Shown one piece after another: positions 1 to 9,408 of a DNA stretch of 64,000 nucleotides (positions are counted from its first letter, which is position 1; each line of letters starts with the position of its first letter). The notes below the pieces were generated by a model. It worked only from the letters and a program-made list of their open reading frames with translations. It was not told the DNA's origin and did not search any database. The stretch comes from Planctomycetaceae bacterium (GTDB lineage Bacteria; Planctomycetota; Planctomycetia; Pirellulales; Pirellulaceae): positions 62,001-126,000 of the forward strand of contig JAHEBQ010000001.1 in the NCBI GenBank assembly GCA_024642205.1, written 5' to 3'. The translations under genes and the position numbers were made by a program.

Positions 1-47
1 TGCGGATCAGCCTCCTTGCCTTTGCGCTGCTCGATCCGCTTCCATAA
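1..47 (+). CDS. 3' end of an upstream gene (partial)
   Basis: An open frame enters from the left edge and ends at TAA (45-47), giving a short C-terminal tail reading RISLLAFALLDPLP. It lies 33 bp before the next start codon on the same strand, so it could be the end of the preceding gene in the same run. It is too short to identify, and chance openness is possible. Confidence 0.3.
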   Translation, partial: RISLLAFALLDPLP

Positions 48-80
48 ATCACCGCGACATTTACGGACCGAATACAAATT

Positions 81-959
81 ATGAAAAACATCACGCGACG
101 TTCATTTCTCCATCGTTCCGCGTTTGGCGCGTCGATCGCTCTCTCCTCTGGCCCACTTGCTTCGAGCGCGAGCGTCTCTCCGAAACCAGTCGGGATGCGA
201 TTCGGCCTGGTCACCTACCAATGGGGCAAGGACATGGACTTGCCGACCCTGATCGAAGCCTGTGAGAAATCCGGCCTCGCTGGTATCGAAACACGCACCG
301 AGCACAAACATGGTGTTGAGCCGAGCCTGTCCAAAATCGAGCGTCAAGAAGTCAAACAGCGCTTCGCCGACAGCCCGGTGACTTTGGTCGGATACGGTTC
401 GAACGCCCAGTTTCATGAAGCCGACCCGGCGAAAGTGGCGGCCAACATTGAGTTGACCAAGAAATACATAAACTTGATGCACGACTGTGGTGGAACCGGT
501 GTGAAGGTCAAACCAAATGGTTTTCCGAAAGACGTGTCTCGCGAAAAAACCATCGAGCAAATCGGCCAATCCCTGAATGAGGTCGCGAAGTACGGAGAAC
601 AATACGGTCAGCAGATTCGCGTCGAGGTCCACGGCAAAGAGACGCAGAACCTCGAGGTCATGAAAGCCATTTTCGACGTTGCCGATCACAAAAACGCGAC
701 GGTCTGCTGGAACTCCAACGATGACGACCTGGCAGGCGAAGGTCTGGAACACAATTTCAATCTCGTCAAAGACCGTTTCGGGGCGACCGTACACGTCAGG
801 GAGTTGAACATTGGAAATTATCCCTACCAGAAATTGATGAAACTGTTTACCAAGATGGACTACGAAGGCTGGATTCTCCTCGAAGCCCGGACCGATCCAA
901 AAAACAAGATCGCTGCACTGATCGAGCAGCGGAAGGTGTTTGAAGCGTTGACAAAATAA
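81..959 (+). CDS. Tat-exported sugar phosphate isomerase/epimerase-like TIM barrel protein
   Basis: The 292-residue product begins with a twin-arginine signal (ITRRSFLHRSAFGAS) followed by a hydrophobic stretch ending near residue 30, so export to the periplasm is expected. The rest resembles the xylose-isomerase-like TIM barrel (AP endonuclease 2 superfamily): GLVTYQWGKDMDLPTLIEAC near the start, a repeated strand-helix pattern, and acidic or His residues late in the barrel (EVHGKE, LLEARTDP) as expected for metal binding. The substrate cannot be read from sequence. It is the first of four close plus-strand genes (49 bp to the next ATG) with PSCyt1, DUF1501 and sulfatase proteins, a typical planctomycete degradation set. 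A long minus-strand frame over the same bases is a shadow. Confidence 0.85.
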   Translation: MKNITRRSFLHRSAFGASIALSSGPLASSASVSPKPVGMRFGLVTYQWGKDMDLPTLIEACEKSGLAGIETRTEHKHGVEPSLSKIERQEVKQRFADSPVTLVGYGSNAQFHEADPAKVAANIELTKKYINLMHDCGGTGVKVKPNGFPKDVSREKTIEQIGQSLNEVAKYGEQYGQQIRVEVHGKETQNLEVMKAIFDVADHKNATVCWNSNDDDLAGEGLEHNFNLVKDRFGATVHVRELNIGNYPYQKLMKLFTKMDYEGWILLEARTDPKNKIAALIEQRKVFEALTK

Positions 960-1007
960 GGCCACCCGTTGGGTAAACCGGGTCAGAAACCCTTGCGAAC
1001 TCTATCC

Positions 1008-4000
1008 ATGCGAACGTTACTGACAATCTTGTTGGCTTCCCATCTCGTTCTTGCGGCCAACGCCGCAGATGACTTGGTAACGGATGTCGACTTCAATCGC
1101 GACGTGCGGCCGATCCTCTCGGATCGCTGTTTCCTTTGTCACGGTCCGAATCGATCGGGCGATCAGGCCAACCAGTCGGATTTGCGATTGGACGATCGTG
1201 ATTCGGCGATCGATTACGGAATTTTCGATTTCGCTGAGGTCGACCAAAGTGAACTCATCGCGCGGATTTCGTCCGATGACCCGGAGTGGCAAATGCCGCC
1301 TCCCGATTCAAGGAAAAAGCACCTCTCGACGGCGGAGATTGATAAGCTCAGGAATTGGATCGCGCAGGGTGCCAAATATGAACAGCACTGGGCCTATATC
1401 CCTCCCGTTTGCCCACCGATTCCAGAAACCAAATCTGACGACCGTATTTACAACGAGATCGACGCTTTTGTGCGGCGTCAACTTGAAGACCACGCGCTGA
1501 AACCCGCACCGTTGGCGGATCGCCCAACGTTGATTCGCCGGGTAACCTACGACTTGACCGGGTTGCCGCCAACCGTTGCGGAAACGGATGCGTTTGTGAA
1601 TGACCGCGATCCGCTGGATACTGCGTACGAAAAAGTGGTTGACCGACTGCTGGTGAGCCAGCATTTTGGTGAACAGATGGCGAAGCATTGGCTGGATGCC
1701 GCTCGTTACGCCGACACCAGTGGCTATCAATACGATCTGGAGCGGAAACAATGGGTCTGGCGCGACTGGGTCATTCACGCGTTCAATTCAAACATGCCGT
1801 TCGATCAGTTCACCATCGAGCAGATTGCCGGTGATCTGCTTCCGGACGCGACTGACCAAACCCGCCTGGCCACTGGATTCAATCGAAATCATCCGATCAC
1901 AATCGAAGGCGGTGTGGTCGATGAGGAGTATCGAACCGAATATGTCATTGATCGGGTGGTGACAACATCAACGGTCTGGCTGGGTCAGACTTTTCTGTGC
2001 GCCCGTTGCCATGATCACAAGTATGACCCGGTTTCACAGCAGGACTTTTATCAGTTCTATTCGTTTTTTAACAACGTTCCCGAGCGAGGACTCAATGGTT
2101 TCGATCCGAAGCTAACCATTGCTTCGCCGCTGAATTCAAATATCGAAACACTTGAACGCGAGATTGCCGAATCAAACCACAGGATTGATTCATTGAACCT
2201 CCCGTTCGCGACATGGGAAACTCGGCGGAAAACTGAAACACCGGTGTGGATCTTGCGGGATCCACTTTCCATCAAGTCGTCCGGTGGTGCCACCCCCAAG
2301 CAACTCGACGACCACAGCGTTTTGATGAGTGGAAAGAACCCTGCGTTCGATGATTACGAGATCCAATTCGAATTCGATCAGCAAGTTCGATCGATCAAGC
2401 TGGAAGCCATGGTTGACCCCTCCCTGACCCATGGCTCTGCCAGTCGCGGTTCCAATGGCAACTTCGTCCTTTCCGAGTTCGTCGTCGAGGCAAAGCCGGA
2501 TTCCGCGACCGATTTTGTGCCTGTCCGTATCGGTGGGGCCCAAGCCGATTACGAGCAGAAAAATTACACGGTTGATCTCGCCTACGATGGCAAAGTCGAC
2601 ACCACCGGTTGGGCTGTCGACGGCAATACGAAGCCGGAAAACCGGACCGCAGTATTTCAGCTCGTTTCGCCCATTCCTGCCGGTTCAACCGTTCGCATCA
2701 CCATGCAACATCGTTATGGAGCGTCCCACCAGATTGGTCGGTTCCGATTGTCATTTTCTGAACAACTTTCGTCGAATTCCGGTATCGAGCAGCTCCTGGC
2801 AGTCGCACGCGACAAACGGACTCCTGAACAGAATGCCCTGTTGAACTCACACCTGGCGGAACAATATGGCGACGAGGAAGTAAAGGCACAGATCCAGCAA
2901 CTTCAGTCGCTTCGAAACCAATGGGAACAAGCTGTTGACTTTCCGGCCACGATGGTGATGAGCGAAATGCCGGAACCGCGCCAGGCTTACGTGCTCCTGC
3001 GGGGCGAATATGACAAACCCATCAAAGACCGACCTGTCGAACCCGATGTGCCTCGATCGATTGGCAGGTTGCCAGCTTCGGCTCCAAAAAATCGTCTGGG
3101 GCTGGCCCAATGGCTGGTCTCGCCGGAGAACCCGTTGACTGCGCGCGTTACGGTCAATCGTTTCTGGCAGCAAATGTTTGGAGTCGGGTTGGTCAAGACC
3201 AGCGAAGATTTTGGCTCGCAGGGTGAATTCCCCAGCCACCGCGAATTGCTGGACTGGCTGGCAGTCGAGTTCGGCAGTAGCGGCTGGAATGTCAAGCATC
3301 TATTGAAAACGATCGTGATGTCGAATACGTATCGGCAATCGTCCCGGATCACTCCCGAATCGTTTTCGCTCGATCCGGAAAACCGGATGCTGGCTCGGGG
3401 GCCACGTTTCAGGCTCGATGGCGAAGCAATTCGGGACGGTGCCTTGGCCGTCAGCGGATTGCTGGATCCAACGATTGGCGGGCCGAGCGTTTACCCCTAT
3501 CACCCGGAAGGGCTGTGGTTGGAAGTCAACAACCGTCCGAATTATTCTCGTCCTTATCCGCATCAAACCGATCCGGAACAACATCATCGGCGCACGCTTT
3601 ACACTTTCTGGAAACGAACCGTTCCTCCCCCTTCGGTTGCGACGTTTGATGCGCCCGACAGGGAATATTGTGTAGTTCGACGTTCGACCACCAACACTCC
3701 GCTTCAAGCATTCGTGATGTTGCATGATCCTCAGTTCGTGGAAGCAGCGCGCCACCTGGCGGAACGAATGATCAAGGAAGGGGGTAATGAAGCCTCATCC
3801 CGGATCCGATTCGGGTTCAGATGTTGTACGTCCCGGAATCCAACCCCCGAGGAACTCAAGATTCTCCTCGATACCTATACTCAGCAGAAGCAGGAGTCCC
3901 AGGCCGACATGGCCATCGTGGATCGTTTGGACAGCGTTGGCGTCTCGCCAGTGGACGATTCTCTTGATCGGGCCGAATTGGCTGCGATGACGCAGGTTGC

Positions 4001-4043
4001 CCGGATCCTGATGAATTTGAGTGAATTCCTAACCAAGGGCTAA
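1008..4043 (+). CDS. PSCyt1/DUF1549/DUF1553 planctomycete cytochrome-type protein
   Basis: The product is 1011 residues from ATG 1008. That start is preferred over the in-frame TTG at 969 because it places a clean signal peptide (MRTLLTILLASHLVLAANA) at the N-terminus. Just after it comes the PSCyt1 haem-binding motif CFLCH (in DRCFLCHGP), then a DUF1549-type region (LIRRVTYDLTGLPPT, HWLDAARYADTSGYQ, a second CARCH motif), a central jelly-roll-like segment, and a DUF1553-type C-terminal region (LTARVTVNRFWQQMFG, TNTPLQAFVMLHDP). The family is known as a partner of DUF1501 proteins, and the next gene is one, 8 bp downstream. Role is inferred: periplasmic redox-linked degradation of complex substrate. 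Biochemistry of the family is poorly established. Confidence 0.9.
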   Translation: MRTLLTILLASHLVLAANAADDLVTDVDFNRDVRPILSDRCFLCHGPNRSGDQANQSDLRLDDRDSAIDYGIFDFAEVDQSELIARISSDDPEWQMPPPDSRKKHLSTAEIDKLRNWIAQGAKYEQHWAYIPPVCPPIPETKSDDRIYNEIDAFVRRQLEDHALKPAPLADRPTLIRRVTYDLTGLPPTVAETDAFVNDRDPLDTAYEKVVDRLLVSQHFGEQMAKHWLDAARYADTSGYQYDLERKQWVWRDWVIHAFNSNMPFDQFTIEQIAGDLLPDATDQTRLATGFNRNHPITIEGGVVDEEYRTEYVIDRVVTTSTVWLGQTFLCARCHDHKYDPVSQQDFYQFYSFFNNVPERGLNGFDPKLTIASPLNSNIETLEREIAESNHRIDSLNLPFATWETRRKTETPVWILRDPLSIKSSGGATPKQLDDHSVLMSGKNPAFDDYEIQFEFDQQVRSIKLEAMVDPSLTHGSASRGSNGNFVLSEFVVEAKPDSATDFVPVRIGGAQADYEQKNYTVDLAYDGKVDTTGWAVDGNTKPENRTAVFQLVSPIPAGSTVRITMQHRYGASHQIGRFRLSFSEQLSSNSGIEQLLAVARDKRTPEQNALLNSHLAEQYGDEEVKAQIQQLQSLRNQWEQAVDFPATMVMSEMPEPRQAYVLLRGEYDKPIKDRPVEPDVPRSIGRLPASAPKNRLGLAQWLVSPENPLTARVTVNRFWQQMFGVGLVKTSEDFGSQGEFPSHRELLDWLAVEFGSSGWNVKHLLKTIVMSNTYRQSSRITPESFSLDPENRMLARGPRFRLDGEAIRDGALAVSGLLDPTIGGPSVYPYHPEGLWLEVNNRPNYSRPYPHQTDPEQHHRRTLYTFWKRTVPPPSVATFDAPDREYCVVRRSTTNTPLQAFVMLHDPQFVEAARHLAERMIKEGGNEASSRIRFGFRCCTSRNPTPEELKILLDTYTQQKQESQADMAIVDRLDSVGVSPVDDSLDRAELAAMTQVARILMNLSEFLTKG

Positions 4044-4051
4044 CGGGCATC

Positions 4052-5545
4052 ATGGATCCAATCCAACAATTCTTGCTCCAACAAAGTCGACGTCAGTTTC
4101 TTGGGAACGCTTCCCGAATCGGCATCGGCGCTGCGGCACTCGCTTCCCTGATCGGAAAAACTGCCATCGCCGACGCATTGCCAATCCAGGCAGGTCATTC
4201 GTTGGCAACCGACAATGGCCCCGGTTACGGTCCCGGAAACCCGGGACCGGTGCATTTTCCACCCCGTGCCAAACGCGTGATTTATCTTTGCCAATCGGGA
4301 GCGCCGTCACAGATCGATACGTTTGATTACAAGCCGACGCTGGACAAACTGGACGGTCAGGACTTGCCCGACTCGATTCGGCAAGGACAGCGGTTGACCG
4401 GCATGACGTCGGGTCAAAGCAAGTTCGCGGCGGCTCAAGCAATTTCTCCGTTCCGGCAACACGGCGAGAGCGGTCAGTGGATCAGCGACATGCTGCCATA
4501 TCATCACAGGATCGCGGACGATATTTGCATTATCAACTCGATGTACACCGAAGCGATCAATCATGACCCCGCGATTACATTTTTCCAGACGGGTCACCAG
4601 CAACCCGGTCGCCCTTCGGTTGGTGCATGGACAAGTTATGGACTTGGTTCAGTCAGCGAAAATCTGCCGGCGTATGTCGTGTTGTTGGACAAGAACACCG
4701 ACCCGCAAGCGCAACCCAATTATTCGCGATTGTGGGGATCCGCATTCTTGCCAAGCAATCACCAGGGGGTCAAGTTGCGCAGTGAAGGCAATCCAGTCCT
4801 GTACCTGAACGACCCAACCGGTGCGTCGCTGCAGGATCAACGGAAACTGCTCGATGGAATCGCTCGCCTCAACACGTTGCATCAACAGCAGGTCGGTGAT
4901 CCGGAAGTTGACACTCGTATTGCCGCGTACGAAATGGCGTATCGAATGCAGACTTCGGTTCCGGAACTGACTGACATTTCCACTGAGCCGGATTCGACAT
5001 TCGAACTGTATGGTGAAGATGCCAAGATACCGGGCACCCATGCTGCAAACTGTTTACTCGCGCGACGACTGGCCGAACAAGGCGTGCGTTTTATTCAGAT
5101 TTACCATCGAGGATGGGATCATCATTCCGGGTTGCCGTCGCGACATCCCAAACTGGCCCGGGAAGTAGACCAGGGTTCCGCAGCGTTGGTTCTCGACTTG
5201 AAGAACCGCGGCCTGCTGGATGACACGCTGGTGATCTGGGGCGGGGAGTTTGGCAGAACGGTTTACCGACAGGGCAATTCTGCGAGTGATTTTGGTCGCG
5301 ACCACCATCCCCGCTGTTTTTCGATCTGGATGGCTGGGGGCGGCATCAAGCCGGGACATCGATACGGAGAAACCGATGACTGGTGCTACAACATCGTTCG
5401 GGATCCAATGCACGTCCACGACCTCAACGCGACGTTATTACACACTTTGGGTATCAACCATGAACAACTGACCTACCGATTCCAGGGCCGCGATTATCGC
5501 CTGACCGATGTCCGCGGAAATGTGGTCAGGGATATTCTGGTATAA
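4052..5545 (+). CDS. DUF1501 protein, Tat-exported
   Basis: The 497-residue product starts with a Tat signal (QQSRRQFLGNASRIGIGAAA). The body carries features of DUF1501, a family related to the alkaline phosphatase/sulfatase fold: SGAPSQIDTFDYKP near residue 85, a GWDHHSG motif, and GGEFGRT followed by GRDHHPRCFS. It is 8 bp behind the PSCyt1 gene, so the two are very likely cotranscribed and act together in the periplasm. Enzymatic activity is not established for this family. Confidence 0.9.
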   Translation: MDPIQQFLLQQSRRQFLGNASRIGIGAAALASLIGKTAIADALPIQAGHSLATDNGPGYGPGNPGPVHFPPRAKRVIYLCQSGAPSQIDTFDYKPTLDKLDGQDLPDSIRQGQRLTGMTSGQSKFAAAQAISPFRQHGESGQWISDMLPYHHRIADDICIINSMYTEAINHDPAITFFQTGHQQPGRPSVGAWTSYGLGSVSENLPAYVVLLDKNTDPQAQPNYSRLWGSAFLPSNHQGVKLRSEGNPVLYLNDPTGASLQDQRKLLDGIARLNTLHQQQVGDPEVDTRIAAYEMAYRMQTSVPELTDISTEPDSTFELYGEDAKIPGTHAANCLLARRLAEQGVRFIQIYHRGWDHHSGLPSRHPKLAREVDQGSAALVLDLKNRGLLDDTLVIWGGEFGRTVYRQGNSASDFGRDHHPRCFSIWMAGGGIKPGHRYGETDDWCYNIVRDPMHVHDLNATLLHTLGINHEQLTYRFQGRDYRLTDVRGNVVRDILV

Positions 5546-5621
5546 CTTCGACGGTGTCGACCCGCACGGCGATGTCCGCTCGCTGATTCTGAACACGCAA
5601 AATCAAGCAAAGGAAACAAAG

Positions 5622-7103
5622 ATGAAACACACCCGACAGTGGACGGTCGCGCTGACACTGCTGGCAGTAAGCGCCTTCCATGCGAAGGCCGCTGAAGACT
5701 ATACAGGGGCAAACCGCGTATCCAAGCCGAATGTGATTCTCATTTTTATCGACGACATGGGCTATGGTGATGTTGGTTTCAACGGCGCAACGGTGCCCAA
5801 GACTCCTCATCTCAATCAAATGGCCACCGAGGGGATGAAGTTCACGGACTTTTATGTCGGATGCGCGGTCTGTTCCGGTTCACGAACCGCCTTGCTTACC
5901 GGGTGCCACTATCAACGACTCAGCATGGCTCCCGTGCTCTTTCCCCGCAGCACAAATGGACTCCATCCCGACGAAGTCACACTTGCTGACATGCTCAAGG
6001 GAGCAGGCTACCGCACGGCATGTATCGGCAAATGGCACCTCGGTCATTTGCCGCCCTGTTTGCCAACCAACCAGGGCTTTGATTCCTACTGGGGCATCCC
6101 CTACAGCAATGACATGTGGATCGATCCCGCCAACAAACTGGCAGACGATATCGTGATTCGTGAAGGGCTGACGCTTGCAGATCTGAAAGCAGGCCACACC
6201 GCCAAGAACGTAGTACCCGTCCTCCGCAATGACGAAGTGATTGAATATCCTGCAGATCAAACAACAATCACGAAGCGTTACACCGAAAAAGCGATTCAAT
6301 TCATCAATGAAAAAAACGATCAGCCGTTCTTTTTGTATTTACCGCATACCATGGTTCACTTGCCACTTGCGGTTTCCAAGGCGTTTGACAATCCGAACAA
6401 CGAACTCATCACCAACGCGATCGAGGAAGTCGACTGGTCGGTAGGGCAGATCCTCAAGACGGTCAAAGCGGCAGGGATCGCTGAAAAGACCTTGATCGTC
6501 TTTACCAGCGACAACGGGGCGGCCGTCGGGTCGTCCTTGCCGCTGCGGGCGAAGAAAGGGAGTGTCTACGATGGTGGCATTCGCGAACCAACTTTGATGT
6601 GGTGGCCCGGAAAAATCCCGGCAGGTTCAGTTTGTTCGGAAGTGGCTGCGTCGATCGACATGATGCCGACGCTTACTAAACTCTGCGGTGGGATGTTGCC
6701 GGAGCGAAAGATCGACGGCAAAGATATCTGGCCATTGATGAGCGGCGAACCAAATGCAAAAAGCCCGCACGAAGCTTATGTCTTGATGCATGGGCCCGGC
6801 ACCGTCCGCTCGGGACAATGGAAGTTCTATCCGTGGCCCGAAGGGAAGGGCAAACAGAACAGAGACAACCCGACCTGGAAACCGTCGACCGATCCGGTCC
6901 AGTTGTATAACACCGTGTCTGATATCGGGGAAACGACCAACGTCGCCTCCAAACATCCGGAAATTGTTCAACGACTCCAGGCAGCGTACGATTCACATGT
7001 TGCCGAAATCAAAGCCAACAAACGTCCTACCGCCGAATTGATACGGCCCGCTGGCAGGCAGCCTCCCCAAAAGCCAGGTGGGACCAAACCGAAACTGAAG
7101 TAA
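5622..7103 (+). CDS. Sulfatase (arylsulfatase family), exported
   Basis: The product is 493 residues from ATG 5622, chosen over the upstream start at 5508 because AGGAAA lies just ahead of it and it opens a signal peptide (MKHTRQWTVALTLLAVSAFHAKA). Sulfatase signatures are present: PNVILIFIDDMGYGD (metal site), CAVCSGSRTALLTG with the expected formylglycine Cys near residue 84, GKWHLGH, TSDNGAAVG, and late GGIREP. The active-site motif reads C-S-G-S-R rather than the textbook C-x-P-S-R. It follows the DUF1501 gene by 76 bp. Likely removes sulfate esters from polysaccharide or a small substrate in the periplasm; substrate unknown. Confidence 0.92.
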   Translation: MKHTRQWTVALTLLAVSAFHAKAAEDYTGANRVSKPNVILIFIDDMGYGDVGFNGATVPKTPHLNQMATEGMKFTDFYVGCAVCSGSRTALLTGCHYQRLSMAPVLFPRSTNGLHPDEVTLADMLKGAGYRTACIGKWHLGHLPPCLPTNQGFDSYWGIPYSNDMWIDPANKLADDIVIREGLTLADLKAGHTAKNVVPVLRNDEVIEYPADQTTITKRYTEKAIQFINEKNDQPFFLYLPHTMVHLPLAVSKAFDNPNNELITNAIEEVDWSVGQILKTVKAAGIAEKTLIVFTSDNGAAVGSSLPLRAKKGSVYDGGIREPTLMWWPGKIPAGSVCSEVAASIDMMPTLTKLCGGMLPERKIDGKDIWPLMSGEPNAKSPHEAYVLMHGPGTVRSGQWKFYPWPEGKGKQNRDNPTWKPSTDPVQLYNTVSDIGETTNVASKHPEIVQRLQAAYDSHVAEIKANKRPTAELIRPAGRQPPQKPGGTKPKLK

Positions 7104-7216
7104 AACGCATGATATTTTTACAGGATTGACTGAATGACAATTTTGTTTCCGTAAAGGATGTCCATCCTGTCAAAACGCGTTATTGTGTCCGCATCCCGCG
7201 ATTCGAGAACGGGTCG

Positions 7217-9070
7217 TCATTTCATCATCGTTTTCAGTTCGTCCAATCGATCTGTGTTGATGTGGTCGACGCCCTCATCCAACAAGGTCTGCCAAATGAT
7301 CGGCAATTCTGGCGTCGCCCAGAATCGGACTCGCCGTCCCTTGGCATGGGCGCGTCGAACGATCGAACGAAGCTTCTCTCGCTCGTCGTTTGGCATCGCA
7401 CCCGTACCACGCCATTTGAAATTTCTTCCCCAATGATCACTGATCAAGGGCATCAGGTGAGCGGGTAGTTCAGAATCAAGATCCGCCAAACGGCCGTCAA
7501 TTCCTGCATAGCGGATTTTTTGACCCGTGATCGTGTCAATTGGCCGGTCGCCCGAAATCACGATCTGAATCGCACGTTCGACGTAATGCCCCTCTTCGAT
7601 TCGACAGAGCATTTCGTGATACTCGGCAAGCACGTGATGCAGGTGTTGGTACACATCCTCCCCGTCAGTTTTGATGTCGATCATTAATGTGAAAACCGGT
7701 CCGCCAGGATAGACGCGATCTTTACCTCGATTTCGAGAGACGATTCCCTGGAGTGGGTTCAGGTAAAGCGACTCCAGGGTGCGCCCTTTCTCTAATTCCG
7801 ACCGCGAATGCCCGACTCGCAATTCGCCATCGACAAGGAAAACATCGGCTTCGACACTGCAGAATCCGCGGTCCATTGCGTCATACAAAGGTCGCTCGTG
7901 GAGGTAGTCATTATGGGCATGGGCGCGAGGCAGCGGCTTTGACTTCGATTCCGGAGTATTTCGCCCAAAACCGGATTCCGTGAAACTCAAGGGGGGTTCA
8001 ATGCGATTTTCGAATTGGGTGAAGTCATGTCCCAACAGAGACGCAACGGTCGACGCGACCTGGCCCTGAGAACCGCGGAAGTTCCTTCGCAAACCCAGGC
8101 CATTCACGTTCGGCCCCAGCACTCCAATCCAGATCTGATCGCACCCGGGAATTTTTTTACCGTGGCGTTTCCAGCTTTCACGGTCGTCGCCACGGCCGTG
8201 ATCCGTGGCAATAACAAGTGCCGTTTTGCCACGATAGGGTTCGGTGGATTGGGCGTACTCCCACAACTGGCGAATGCACGAATCGTTTTGTCTGGCCGAT
8301 TCCAAATACAAATCGTACCGACCGGCGTGCGCCCAGTCATCCGTTTCACCCATGGCCAGGTAAATCACGCGTGGCTTTTCTGTTTTCATGTACTCCAGCA
8401 AGCCGTGAAACGTGAATGCATCGTATCGAACGGATTGCCAATACCTGGGCAGCTGATTGGCCAATTGATTGTAGGATTGCTGAAGCATCTTGTCTTCAAA
8501 ATGTTCCAACGGCATCCAACCGGCGTTGACCGGAATTCCACTTCGTACGTCGTTAATGATAAAAGGAAAGACGTCCCACGAACAAAACGCGGCCACGCGT
8601 CCCTTGAATTCAGGCATCCGGTGGAGCCATTCCAGAACCGTCACGTTGTCGTTGTATTTTTTGGCGTTGGAGTCAATCTTCTCGTCGCCAAACCCGGTCA
8701 ATAGTTCGTTGTATCCGGGATACGAAAAATCGTGGCCATTCTTGACGATGATCGCCGAGCCGTGATCCGGGGAACCAAACACCTGCCCCTTGCTGGCGAC
8801 TTCTTCCCAGAAAAACGGCATCAATACCTGTCTCCGATCTAACGGGTCATCTCGCCAGAATTTTCTTCTCGTCAACGCCACTTCGCAGACGTTTCCGTCT
8901 TCTTTGTTAATTAACCGCTGGTCAGCACCACGGAACAACTCCTGCCAGCGCAAACCATCCATCGTGACGAGAATCACGTTTTCAACATTCTGCTGAGCCG
9001 CCGCTGGCCGGACGAACAGCACAACGTGTATGGCAGCAATTGCAAACGCGACCGATTTCGAGAATTTCAT
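7217..9070 (-). CDS. Alkaline-phosphatase-superfamily phosphodiesterase fused to a GDPD/PI-PLC-like domain
   Basis: The product is 617 residues from the ATG at 9070, which gives a signal peptide (MKFSKSVAFAIAAIHVVLF...AAA); the frame stays open upstream to 9184 but that extension is not signal-like. Residues about 25-390 resemble the alkaline phosphatase superfamily: NVILVTMDGLRWQELFRGAD, SYPGYNELLTG, MGETDDWAHAG, and IATDHGRGDD supply expected metal ligands. Residues about 430-617 resemble a glycerophosphodiester phosphodiesterase / PI-PLC TIM barrel: RAHAHNDY, SVEADVFLVDGELRVGH, MIDIKTDG, and a C-terminal INTDRLDEL. It converges with the sulfatase gene upstream and is divergent from the deiodinase-like gene. 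A two-step periplasmic phosphodiester hydrolase is an inference. Confidence 0.8.
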   Translation of the reverse strand: MKFSKSVAFAIAAIHVVLFVRPAAAQQNVENVILVTMDGLRWQELFRGADQRLINKEDGNVCEVALTRRKFWRDDPLDRRQVLMPFFWEEVASKGQVFGSPDHGSAIIVKNGHDFSYPGYNELLTGFGDEKIDSNAKKYNDNVTVLEWLHRMPEFKGRVAAFCSWDVFPFIINDVRSGIPVNAGWMPLEHFEDKMLQQSYNQLANQLPRYWQSVRYDAFTFHGLLEYMKTEKPRVIYLAMGETDDWAHAGRYDLYLESARQNDSCIRQLWEYAQSTEPYRGKTALVIATDHGRGDDRESWKRHGKKIPGCDQIWIGVLGPNVNGLGLRRNFRGSQGQVASTVASLLGHDFTQFENRIEPPLSFTESGFGRNTPESKSKPLPRAHAHNDYLHERPLYDAMDRGFCSVEADVFLVDGELRVGHSRSELEKGRTLESLYLNPLQGIVSRNRGKDRVYPGGPVFTLMIDIKTDGEDVYQHLHHVLAEYHEMLCRIEEGHYVERAIQIVISGDRPIDTITGQKIRYAGIDGRLADLDSELPAHLMPLISDHWGRNFKWRGTGAMPNDEREKLRSIVRRAHAKGRRVRFWATPELPIIWQTLLDEGVDHINTDRLDELKTMMK

Positions 9071-9408
9071 CGCACGTCCCGGTTTGGAAATGACGGCAAA
9101 GTGTCGACACAAGACCGCCGATGAGCGCCTTTGGCAAAAACGACGAACCGCATGATATCGGTTTTGGAGACCATTGAGGAGCAATCAACCGGGTTCTCAC
9201 AAGGCAGAAGAGACACTTGGCACATCGTCAGAGATTGTATTGTGGAAATATGAACCTTTGACGAATGAATTGCCTCGCCCATCGGTTATTTCGCCGTGAC
9301 GGTCAAAAGAATCGCTCCATTTCTTTGCAGCCTGTTCCTCTGTCCGTTAAAACAGGGTTGTGCCAAAAGAAATTTGACGGCAATCCTCTATCCGAAGGTG
9401 AATTTCCA
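9071..9408. other. Divergent intergenic region
   Basis: This 338-bp stretch separates the start of the minus-strand phosphodiesterase gene from the start of the deiodinase-like gene, so it should hold both promoters. I could not identify a convincing -35/-10 pair or operator. AAGGTG shortly before ATG 9409 is a plausible ribosome binding site for the plus-strand gene. Confidence 0.5.

Noticed and set aside
102..965. Long minus-strand frame over the TIM-barrel isomerase gene
   Set aside because: The plus strand has a Tat signal and conserved fold; the minus translation shows no domain. Shadow frame.
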